In this document: one piece after another, positions 1 to 7,075 of the stretch
Position numbering within the stretch: position 1 is the first letter of the stretch
Layout of the letters: each line of letters opens with the position of its first letter
Assembly: GCA_947305775.1 (NCBI GenBank)
Contig: CAMZEN010000019.1
Location: forward strand, 1-46,587
DNA length: 46,587 bases
DNA from: an uncultured Verrucomicrobiota bacterium
Lineage (GTDB): Bacteria; Verrucomicrobiota; Kiritimatiellia; RFP12; UBA1067
Direction: 5' to 3'
Made by a program: the position numbers and the translations under genes
The notes under the pieces: generated by a model
Databases searched by the model: none
What the model saw: only the letters and a program-made list of their open reading frames with translations
What the model was told of the DNA's origin: nothing

Positions 1-75
1 TTGTGTTTGGTTTTTTAGTCATTTTATCATTGGTAGGCAATTCCAATTTTTCCCCCCGGTGGAATGTATCACTAT

Positions 76-2292
76 TCACAAAAGGGCCAAATCATCTGCG
101 TCTGTATCATCTTCTGCGTTTACATCAATGTCATAATCGCCAACTGTGGTTTTCGGTTCTTCCGTGCCCATCGTCGCGCCGCTGGCATCTTCCATGCCCG
201 GCAACGCGGACACAAAGTAAAGTATTTCCGCGCCATACTTGCCCTTTCTTACCTCTAGCCCGTAGCGTTCGGGGTGGTTCGTCAAGGCATCATATGCCAA
301 TCTGCAAGGCTTCGTTTCTTTCGACTTAAACCCTGTAAACTTCTTCGCACACCACTTGAATAAATCCGTTTTAGGCATTGGGGGTTGCGTCCGCAAATGG
401 TCTAGCATCCTTTGCCGGGCTTCATCCTCGCCCATATCGTCGGCCCTTGCCGACTTCTCGGCATCCTTTAAAATGTCGGCGGGTATATCTTCCGGGGCTG
501 GCGTTCGCCAATACACATAATCTTTGCCATATGCGATAATTCGCTCATAGGTAGTATTGCCGTCCTCGTCTTTCCATCCCAACTTGCCGCCGCGCTTCGC
601 GGCAATAAGTTTAAACCATCCGGCGTGTCCGTCAATCGGCATCAACACCAATTGCGCCCGCGTCCATCCGGCAACATCCGTGCCGCCCGCTCCGATATAC
701 TGCGCAAACGCATCAGTTCCCCACCCCTTGCGCTCTGCGCTCTTTGGTGGCTTGTTCGCATGGTGTATAAAGACGATTGCACACCCATAATTGGGATGCT
801 TTATCAACGGATCTATTTGCTCACGGAAAAAGTGCGCATCGTCTTTGTTGTTAGACAAATCCGCGCCGAAAAAAGAAAACAGCGGGTTGACGATAACCAC
901 ATCATAGCATTGTTCAACCTGTATCGATTTCAAGCGTTCAATGAATGCATCGCCTGTCTTGCCTAGTACACGCTCAAACACCACGCCCTTAATGGCCGCG
1001 TCTAGTTCCCTGTCAGTCCATCCGTAATCGGCCTTAAGCCCACCGCGCATATTGGCCTTGAAATACGCCAATTCTTCCTCATCGTCTTCCGCTTGGATAA
1101 CACCTACCTTCAATGGCCTAGCTGGTTTCATGCCCCATAGGTCTTTGCCCAACGCCCAAAACATCGCCAACTGGATAGACATTACAGACTTGCCCGCGCC
1201 GGAAGTGGAAACGATCATTAAACCTTGCCCCTTGCGCAAGTAGCCGTTTTTAAGGATAACACGCGGGTTGTCGGCTTCCGGCTTTGGTTCGGGTATGTCC
1301 GCCAGCGTGTAGCGGTCTGGTAGTGTCGCGGCTTGCTCTGCCTGTGCTTGCTTTAATGCCAACGCAACAGCGGCCACAAATGCGCCACGGTCTTTAAGTA
1401 AGGCATCGTTTGCGTCTTTGCACCCATCGGGGTAAAGGCTTGCCGTGAATAGGCGAACGCCTAAACGCGCCAGCGCGTCCGATAGTTGCCGCTCTTTTTT
1501 GCGTGTGTCGTCGCGTCCGTCGTTATCGAATGAGACGCACACCGCTACCGATATTGGCCGCGCCGTTATCGCATCAACCATTGCCTTTTGGTGAGTAATG
1601 CCGCCTAGCCCCACGGCCACGCCACCGGCTTCAATGATTGATAGCGCGTCAATCTGCCCTTCGACGATAAACACCGGGGCTTTGTCGGTATTCCATAGGG
1701 CTTCAAGGTTGAACGGCGACACGCCCACGCCTTTGGGGTATTTGTAGCGTAGCGGGTTGCCATCATCAACCGCTCTAGCCGAATAACCTAACCCTTGTGG
1801 AAACACCACGCGCCGCTCTTTCGTGTCATAGCCGATTTGGAAACGCCGCGCCACTTCATCAGAAATGCCACGGTTCCGCAAATAGTCAGTTTCGGCATAG
1901 TGCTTCACGCACTCCGCTATATACTGCGCCACCGTGGGAACACATGCCGACTTCGCCGCGCTTGTATCGCTGGCGGGTATAGGCATTTCGGCAATGCCCC
2001 AATGCTCGGCGCACCATCTCACCGCACCCATGAAGTCGAGATTGTGGTCAAGGGCCACAAGGTTAAACAGATCCCAATGGCCGCCGCAACCGTGGCAGTG
2101 TATGTGTTCGCCATCGCCTGTATTGTAGTATCTTGCGCTGGGGTTTGCGTCGCCGTGTGCGTGCTTGGTCTTATCCGGGCAAGCAATTTGCTTTTCGGAT
2201 ACACCGCCGACTTCGCCGCGCCCTGTTTCGGCTAGGTATCGCGCAAGGTTGCCGCCTGTTTTTAACTGTCTCTTTAAATCATCTATACTCAT
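76..2292 (-). CDS. Primase-helicase of the integrated element (CHC2 zinc finger, TOPRIM, RepA/DnaB-like ATPase)
   Basis: A 738-residue replication protein, probably making primers and unwinding DNA at the element's own origin. Seen: an N-terminal CHC2-type zinc finger (C38, H44 or H46, C66, C69); a TOPRIM fold with E211 in an EGQID motif and D256/D258 in FDNDG; then a RecA-like ATPase with Walker A STSGAGKS at 362-369 and a later VVIVNPLFSFF strand followed by an FIHHANK segment typical of RepA-family helicases; and a charged acidic tail. I chose the ATG at 2292 because it overlaps the upstream stop as ATGA and begins just before the zinc-finger region; a start further upstream would only add an unrelated leader. 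It is the last gene visible of a minus-strand operon. Such fused primase-helicases are common in satellite phages, P4-like elements and mobilizable islands. Exact family not determined. Confidence 0.85.
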   Translation of the reverse strand: MSIDDLKRQLKTGGNLARYLAETGRGEVGGVSEKQIACPDKTKHAHGDANPSARYYNTGDGEHIHCHGCGGHWDLFNLVALDHNLDFMGAVRWCAEHWGIAEMPIPASDTSAAKSACVPTVAQYIAECVKHYAETDYLRNRGISDEVARRFQIGYDTKERRVVFPQGLGYSARAVDDGNPLRYKYPKGVGVSPFNLEALWNTDKAPVFIVEGQIDALSIIEAGGVAVGLGGITHQKAMVDAITARPISVAVCVSFDNDGRDDTRKKERQLSDALARLGVRLFTASLYPDGCKDANDALLKDRGAFVAAVALALKQAQAEQAATLPDRYTLADIPEPKPEADNPRVILKNGYLRKGQGLMIVSTSGAGKSVMSIQLAMFWALGKDLWGMKPARPLKVGVIQAEDDEEELAYFKANMRGGLKADYGWTDRELDAAIKGVVFERVLGKTGDAFIERLKSIQVEQCYDVVIVNPLFSFFGADLSNNKDDAHFFREQIDPLIKHPNYGCAIVFIHHANKPPKSAERKGWGTDAFAQYIGAGGTDVAGWTRAQLVLMPIDGHAGWFKLIAAKRGGKLGWKDEDGNTTYERIIAYGKDYVYWRTPAPEDIPADILKDAEKSARADDMGEDEARQRMLDHLRTQPPMPKTDLFKWCAKKFTGFKSKETKPCRLAYDALTNHPERYGLEVRKGKYGAEILYFVSALPGMEDASGATMGTEEPKTTVGDYDIDVNAEDDTDADDLALL

Positions 2293-2906
2293 TTTCCCGC
2301 ACTCCCAGCCTTGCCGCGTTGCGCCTTGCAAAACCTTGCAAACTCCAGCGGTGTAGCCAACACATCCGGGGCTTCTGTAAGTAGCCCGGTGAAGTGACCG
2401 TTTGCATCAAGTTGGCATGTTGTGGCGGTAAGGGCGCGGGAAAATCCATCACGCCCAACGGTTGGTAAGGCGCGGCAGTAGTTTGCTAGCGCATTTTCGA
2501 TCTCTATATTAAAGCCACCAGCAAAGAAAGCCGGATATTGCCGCATAAGTAGGCCTAAAGCAATTCGCCCAACTCGGCCCATGCAAACAGTGAAATGGAA
2601 AGTTGCCTTGTCTTTGTGCGCTCGGTGAAATTTGTGGACAGTAAAGAGATTGCGCAATGCTATCTCATGTTCAATATGGGAAACGATCCGGCGCAATAGC
2701 CATCTGTTGCCTTGCCGTGGTAGAATTTGGCCCAAATAATCAACGAAGGTATTTTTATCAATGCCCCTTGCGTCTGCCAATGCTTTAATAGCACCTTCCG
2801 GTGTCCGTCCGCGCCTTGCCATAGTCCAATCTGCAAGTGCGGCAACCTCACTTTTTCCGGGTTCGGCAAGCTCCACACCATTTCGGCAATGTCTAGATTT
2901 CTTCAT
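2289..2906 (-). CDS. Hypothetical protein of the integrated element
   Basis: A 205-residue protein that I do not recognise. The chosen ATG at 2906 has a purine-rich stretch (AAGGTG) about 8-10 nt upstream; an open frame continues further up but would run into the preceding regulator gene. Its stop overlaps the start of the primase-helicase as ATGA, so the two are probably translationally coupled, which suggests a role in replication or its control. The sequence is basic near the start, contains a His-rich middle (around HKFHRAHKDKATFHF) and no signal peptide, membrane segment or clear catalytic motif. Confidence 0.6.
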   Translation of the reverse strand: MKKSRHCRNGVELAEPGKSEVAALADWTMARRGRTPEGAIKALADARGIDKNTFVDYLGQILPRQGNRWLLRRIVSHIEHEIALRNLFTVHKFHRAHKDKATFHFTVCMGRVGRIALGLLMRQYPAFFAGGFNIEIENALANYCRALPTVGRDGFSRALTATTCQLDANGHFTGLLTEAPDVLATPLEFARFCKAQRGKAGSAGK

Positions 2907-2917
2907 TTCACTACACC

Positions 2918-3235
2918 TTAACTTTGAGTGCCCCGCTTTGCCAGCGCGTCGCGCACCGATTTTTCGGAATACCCAACGGCTCTTTTTCCATCCGCACCAA
3001 ATCGGCATGGCCGAATAATTCCGCGCTTTGCGTAAAGGGTCACGGTTCGCGTAGACACGCCCAATATTTCCGCCACAGTTGCCCTAGAAAGTGTGCGGTC
3101 TATCGGCGTTGGGTCTGTATATGTTGCGCTGGTTTTACCTTCCAGTGCATCCAGCGCGGCCCGTGATTGTTCGGGTGTGATCGTGGGATCGCAACGCAGT
3201 AGCGCGGTCACGGCATCAACTGTATTTTTTAGCAT
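2918..3235 (-). CDS. Small helix-turn-helix regulator (MerR/AlpA/excisionase type)
   Basis: A 105-residue protein whose second half, from about residue 48, reads as a winged helix-turn-helix of the MerR/HTH_17 type: SRATVAEILGVSTRTVTLY followed by KRGIIRP and a short wing. The N-terminal 45 residues are a helical region of unknown use. Proteins of this size and fold in integrated elements serve as excisionases or AlpA-like activators of the integrase and replication genes. It sits directly upstream of the unknown gene and primase-helicase, with a 29-bp perfect palindrome about 150 bp before its start, a plausible operator. Which role it has (Xis, AlpA, or repressor) cannot be told from sequence. 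Confidence 0.75.
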   Translation of the reverse strand: MLKNTVDAVTALLRCDPTITPEQSRAALDALEGKTSATYTDPTPIDRTLSRATVAEILGVSTRTVTLYAKRGIIRPCRFGADGKRAVGYSEKSVRDALAKRGTQS

Positions 3236-3380
3236 ATTTGTCTTTCTGTTGTTTACCCGTTCGCACCTTGCCGGGGGGCTTTCCGCGTCTCTCGCCTACA
3301 TGGTAGCAACCGTGCCACCGTGGGCAAAAGACACACCCATTATCGCACATTTCTAGTCACTTGCAAACTATATGACAAAG

Positions 3381-3409
3381 ATGGTTAGCAAATTCAATTT
3401 GCTAACCAT
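3381..3409. promoter_or_regulatory. 29-bp perfect palindrome, candidate operator
   Basis: Two 14-base arms (ATGGTTAGCAAATT and its exact complement) are separated by a single C. It lies in the 271-bp gap between the regulator gene (start 3235) and the unknown gene ending at 3507, both on the minus strand. A related half-site, ACTAACCAACCAT, is at about 3487-3499. There is no T-tract on either side, so a terminator is unlikely. The rest of the gap shows no gene. I infer an operator for the downstream regulator/primase operon, or a replication-origin element. Confidence 0.6.
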
Positions 3410-3506
3410 CGTATTTTGCTTGCGCCTCTTGGGTTTTGTTGTGTCTTATGTTTGCTGCTTTTTTAAAAGCCCGTTAGCGTCTATTCACTAACCAACCATG
3501 TCGGGA

Positions 3507-4502
3507 TTAACGCACATGCAATCTTGCATGGCCTTTGACTGTTTTCCCGGTCAACCCTTTAGGCTCGTATTCTATCCACAAATCTTGCCGCGCATCCCGT
3601 TTGGACGGTAAAAGTTTTGTACCGTCGCCCTTGCCTAATTTTGCTTGCCAACTTCTATCGTTTATGTATGCATAGCCATCGCCGTTATGGAATGCGTTAA
3701 GTAGTTGGTCAATATAGAGCATTGCCGCTGGGGGTAATTTGTATTCTGTTCCGTTCTTAGTCTTTAGTGTTCGCCCATCTTCCAACACCCTAATATATTT
3801 TTCGCCAGTGGGATTAAATACTGTTTCCCCGGTATATTTTGATTTGTATTTCGTCTTTGGTTGCGGCTCCTTTTCGCCCATGTCATCCGGCTGTGTTGTT
3901 GATAGTGTTCTTACTGGTGCACGATAAACCAACATATCACGAATACGCCAAAACTCTTCCAGTAGTTTCGCGGCTTCTTCATGCATACAACCTTTTGCAA
4001 TTGCTTTTTCGGCGGCTGTGATATATTCGCGGTCGTGCCAGTTGTTATGTTCGCACCTGTCTAAATAGTCATTAACTTGTCTAAAACATATCCCTATTCG
4101 TTCTGCGTAATTGGGATATTTATTTTTTAAGGCTCCTTCGAGCTCCCACCATCCATTGTATAATCCCCTTAATAGTTCATCAAATTGTTCATGCCTAGCG
4201 TAATATCCGCTTTCCATGCAATATCCGTTTTCTAAGAATTTTACAGCATCCTCAAAACGCCCATCCATTAATGCGGTGGTATTGCCGTGCTTGATTTTTT
4301 CAACCGCATCTTTTAGTGCTTTCCCCGCATCTGAAAAACTTTTTGCGGGGTGGTAAAATTCTTGATCGGCGGGTGCTCTTGCCATGTCTGCGTTACCTCC
4401 ACGCTCTGCGTGCGTGCTGTGTGGCTCTAAGGCGATTGTGGCCGCGCCAGTGTTTCTTGACATACTATGCCTTGCCTTAGGCTTTTCCAAATTGGTTTTC
4501 AT
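3507..4502 (-). CDS. Hypothetical protein following the integrase
   Basis: An unrecognised soluble protein of 331 residues. Two in-frame ATGs are possible, 4508 (overlapping the integrase stop as ATGA) and 4502; I prefer 4502 because AAGGG then lies at a normal distance, but 4508 would add only two residues. Either way it is coupled to the integrase. Seen: a flexible N-terminus, a helical Cys/Trp/Tyr-rich middle (for example YCMESGYYARHEQFDELL and CEHNNWHDREY), a basic linker near KTKYKSKYTGE and a C-terminal half with several Gly/Lys loops. No transmembrane segment or catalytic motif. AT content is higher than in the core genes, as in the rest of the element. Confidence 0.6.
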   Translation of the reverse strand: MKTNLEKPKARHSMSRNTGAATIALEPHSTHAERGGNADMARAPADQEFYHPAKSFSDAGKALKDAVEKIKHGNTTALMDGRFEDAVKFLENGYCMESGYYARHEQFDELLRGLYNGWWELEGALKNKYPNYAERIGICFRQVNDYLDRCEHNNWHDREYITAAEKAIAKGCMHEEAAKLLEEFWRIRDMLVYRAPVRTLSTTQPDDMGEKEPQPKTKYKSKYTGETVFNPTGEKYIRVLEDGRTLKTKNGTEYKLPPAAMLYIDQLLNAFHNGDGYAYINDRSWQAKLGKGDGTKLLPSKRDARQDLWIEYEPKGLTGKTVKGHARLHVR

Positions 4503-4504
4503 AA

Positions 4505-5932
4505 TCATCCCTTTTGAGCTCTAACGATCCATGCCCGCGCCGCCTTGCGCTCATTTGGCGGCATCGCAAGAAATGCGGCCTTAAACGCCGCTAGACGCGC
4601 CGCCGCATTTGGGGGCATCGTCGGCGCGGTTGCCTTGCCCTCGCGCCCTACGGCCTTGCCTTGCGCGTCTACGGTGGCTTGCGTCGCGTCCGCGTCTACC
4701 GTCTCACCCATTAGTGCGGGAAGGTTGCCCACAGCATCCGCCAACGCATCAGTTCGGGCATGGAAATAGTGCGCCGTCATCATCGGGTTTGCGTGTCCTA
4801 CGATTGATTGCACCAACGCAAGTGGCGCACCCGCGTTGCCCATGAGAGACACAAAAGAATGGCGCAATGAATGAAAACCAACCTCGGCAACGGCTTGCGA
4901 ATACCCGGCCACCTCTTTTGTGGTGGCGATACCCGCGCCCTCGAATACGGCGCGTATGCGCTTTGTCACCGCGCTATCGTCACGCTGGTATGTCTCTGCC
5001 GTTTCGGGTAGCAAGTAGCCCTTGCGGTTTCGTTCGGGTATCTCTGCAAGCATCCCGGCCAATACAGGGTGCAATGGTATCTCTACCACCTTGCCAGTTC
5101 GCGCCGTCTTTCTAGGAGTTGTGATTATCACCCGGCGCACAATGTCTATCTTGCCCCAATCCATTAGGGCGCAATCACCTAGACGCAACCCGGTGTAAAT
5201 CCCTAGCGCAAACAACAGGCGCATTTCTCCCGTCAAGTCTGCCGTCACTTTGGCAAGTTCATCAACGGTCAACGCCCGCCGTCCGTTTGTTTTCGGCAAC
5301 ACCTTACGGCGCACACCGTCCCACGGGTTGACGGTGCAACGGGCGTCGTCGCCTAGCGTCCGCCACACCAAACGGAAAAGCGCAACATACTTGTTGTATG
5401 TGTTCGGGCTTACCTTCGCGCCCAAATCCTCTAGAAACGCAACGGCCACGGCCCTAGACACTTCGCGCATTTCCGTAGCATCGGGGTAATGTGCGGCCAT
5501 CCAATCAATAAAGCGTTCAACCTCACCTTCATAGTGCGCCAGCGTCGCCGCACCGCTTTGCGGTCTGTTGGGGTTGCGCTTGAATGCAATAAACATATCG
5601 GCAAGTTTGAGGGCTGGTTTCGCATCCTCTATGCGTTGCAACTCCGCCTTTACCCCGTCCAATTCGTCTAGGCTCTTTCGTATCACTTTTTCACGGGTAA
5701 TAAGCGCGTTCCCGTCCGTTAGTTCGCGCAACTCTTTGCGGGCATCGTCTATGCTCTCTGCGCTTAACATCTTGGACTTGCGTAGCCGCTTGCCTTGTGT
5801 GTCGTAAACATACCACCTTGCCCGCCATCCGTTGCCGTGGCGTTCAAGTGTCCCGGTGTTATTGGCCCGCCGCCGCCCGTTGGACCCGTTCGATCGGCGT
5901 TTTTTTGCACTTTGCCTGTTGTTTGCCTTCAT
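4505..5932 (-). CDS. Tyrosine recombinase (phage/island integrase)
   Basis: A 475-residue site-specific recombinase that would integrate and excise the element at the tRNA site beside it. Seen: a basic N-terminus, an AP2-like arm-binding region around residues 30-60 (GWRARWYVYDTQGKRLRKSK), a SAM-like core-binding domain at about 108-200, and a catalytic domain with R250 (TGLRLGD), H354-x-x-R357 (HSLRHSF), H380 (VGHAN) and the nucleophile Y389 (AHYFHA), i.e. the complete R-H-R-H-Y set. I start at the ATG at 5932; the longer open frame would run into the att/tRNA remnant. The promoter region is between this start and the tRNA fragment. The extended C-terminal tail (after about residue 400) is Ala/Thr-rich. 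Confidence 0.93.
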   Translation of the reverse strand: MKANNRQSAKKRRSNGSNGRRRANNTGTLERHGNGWRARWYVYDTQGKRLRKSKMLSAESIDDARKELRELTDGNALITREKVIRKSLDELDGVKAELQRIEDAKPALKLADMFIAFKRNPNRPQSGAATLAHYEGEVERFIDWMAAHYPDATEMREVSRAVAVAFLEDLGAKVSPNTYNKYVALFRLVWRTLGDDARCTVNPWDGVRRKVLPKTNGRRALTVDELAKVTADLTGEMRLLFALGIYTGLRLGDCALMDWGKIDIVRRVIITTPRKTARTGKVVEIPLHPVLAGMLAEIPERNRKGYLLPETAETYQRDDSAVTKRIRAVFEGAGIATTKEVAGYSQAVAEVGFHSLRHSFVSLMGNAGAPLALVQSIVGHANPMMTAHYFHARTDALADAVGNLPALMGETVDADATQATVDAQGKAVGREGKATAPTMPPNAAARLAAFKAAFLAMPPNERKAARAWIVRAQKG

Positions 5933-6055
5933 GTTTTCTCTAATGGTGCTTTGTGTGCGCCTATTGTACCATATGGCGGGTAGAATTGGCAAGGGTAATC
6001 CCCAAATCGTCCCACGATTTTCAAAAAACCCAATAAAATATGGTTTTGCAGTAGT

Positions 6056-6100
6056 CTCATAATCTCCGGGTCGTGGGTTCAAGTCCCGCCGGGTCCACCA
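6056..6100 (+). other. attR-like site: 3' half of a tRNA with CAU anticodon
   Basis: This is the 3' part of a tRNA: anticodon loop CTCATAA (6056-6062, anticodon CAT), stem 6063-6067, variable loop, T arm GTGGG/TTCAAGT/CCCGC (6073-6089), acceptor strand CGGGTCC (6090-6096), discriminator A and encoded CCA. No D arm or acceptor 5' strand lies upstream; instead comes the integrase promoter region, and only three of five anticodon-stem pairs form. I read it as the end of the element after integration in the anticodon loop; the intact tRNA (elongator Met or Ile-CAU; sequence here cannot decide) should lie at the other end, outside the window. Confidence 0.8.
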
Positions 6101-6172
6101 CTTTAAAATCCTTTCTCTGCAATAGCATCAAGGCGAAAGGTGTCGTGAGCAACCACGCGTCCAACTCATTTT

Positions 6173-6181
6173 TGGTATAAT
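6173..6181 (+). promoter_or_regulatory. Extended -10 promoter, leaderless type, before the mcs-clpC-dnaG operon
   Basis: TGGTATAAT, a TGn-extended -10 element, lies with 9 nt between it and the ATG at 6191. A start at the usual distance leaves a leader of about 0-3 nt, and there is no Shine-Dalgarno sequence. No convincing -35 element is seen. The same motif recurs before other genes in the window. Confidence 0.75.
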
Positions 6182-6190
6182 TAATCTCTT

Positions 6191-7075
6191 ATGAAGTGCG
6201 AACTGTGTCATCAACAGAATGCTGAGACCGCAATCTTCCTTCGCGAGAAGGGCGAGGATCGCGAACTTTACGTATGCCGTGCGTGCGCGAAACGCGAACG
6301 CATGCGGCGCCAGAAGAAGAGCCAGCAGACGCGCAAGTCGTCCGGACTGCCGCCGGGAATGTCCATTTCCGTCACTCGCGTGGGTGGCGACGGTGAACCT
6401 CCACCCATCATCGAGGCCATAATGAACGCGATGCAGGGCGTGGTCAAGGACCTGGAGAAGGCGTCTGCGGAGGTGAAGGCGTCAAAAGAGCCGGAATTCG
6501 TGGCGTTTCCGTGTTCGCGTGTGGAAGCGGAATATCGCATTGGAGATCGGCTGCACCTGGAGGGGCTTCATCTTGTCGGCGAGATGGAGGCTGTGCACAG
6601 GGCGATGCGTGCCCTCGACATGAAGCTGGAAGGATATGAGGCGGATGGGGTCCACGAGGCCGGACATGTCTATGCGTTGAAGTACATGGGCGCCCAGGAG
6701 CGGGCAAAGCGTGTGCTTGCGGACATCCTGGCGCAGGAGAGGAATGCCAGGGCGCGCCTGATGGACGAGCTGCCGCGCGTATTTGGGGATTCCCTTTGCA
6801 GGGCGCTTGCCGTCATGAAGAACTGCAGGCTGCTTTCGCCGGGCGAGTTCTTCGACCTGCTGTCCCCGCTGAGGCTTGCCGCTTTACACGGGCTGATCGA
6901 GGGAATGCCGCTGTCGGATATAGAGAAGTGGATGCGCAAGTGCGATCTTTCCTCGCGCGGCGACAGCATGACGCAGGATGAGCGCGACAGGTTGGATGGA
7001 GAGCTTGCCGACGAGATGAACGGCCGCTTTGAGGATGTGGTCCTTGGCGATCGTGCGGAGGAGATGTTTCTGTGA
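6191..7075 (+). CDS. McsA-like zinc finger fused to McsB C-terminal-like domain, no kinase core
   Basis: A 294-residue protein that probably acts as a partner or adaptor of the ClpC made by the next gene (GTGA overlap). Seen: an N-terminal zinc finger C3-x2-C6 and C29-x2-C32, resembling the first finger of McsA (in the UVR-protein family); a linker to about 105; then residues about 135-280 that align by eye with the end of McsB protein-arginine kinase: RAMRALDMKLEG, LADILAQERNARARL, AVMKNCRLLSPGE, LSPLRLAALHGLIEG. The N-terminal ATP:guanido phosphotransferase core of McsB, with its nucleotide-binding arginines, is absent, so kinase activity is not expected. In Firmicutes ctsR-mcsA-mcsB-clpC form an operon; here one hybrid gene stands in for mcsA and mcsB. 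An ERDRLD stretch (264-269) falls where McsB has its RDxxRA phosphoarginine-binding motif, only partly kept. Confidence 0.75.
   Translation: MKCELCHQQNAETAIFLREKGEDRELYVCRACAKRERMRRQKKSQQTRKSSGLPPGMSISVTRVGGDGEPPPIIEAIMNAMQGVVKDLEKASAEVKASKEPEFVAFPCSRVEAEYRIGDRLHLEGLHLVGEMEAVHRAMRALDMKLEGYEADGVHEAGHVYALKYMGAQERAKRVLADILAQERNARARLMDELPRVFGDSLCRALAVMKNCRLLSPGEFFDLLSPLRLAALHGLIEGMPLSDIEKWMRKCDLSSRGDSMTQDERDRLDGELADEMNGRFEDVVLGDRAEEMFL

Noticed and set aside
29..51. A small hairpin followed by Ts near the left edge (ATTGG/CCAAT)
   Set aside because: Only five pairs and a nine-base loop; no gene visible to the left, too weak to call a terminator.
6020..6100. A complete tRNA at the integration site
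   Set aside because: Only the anticodon loop to CCA part is present; no D arm or acceptor 5' strand, so it is a remnant.
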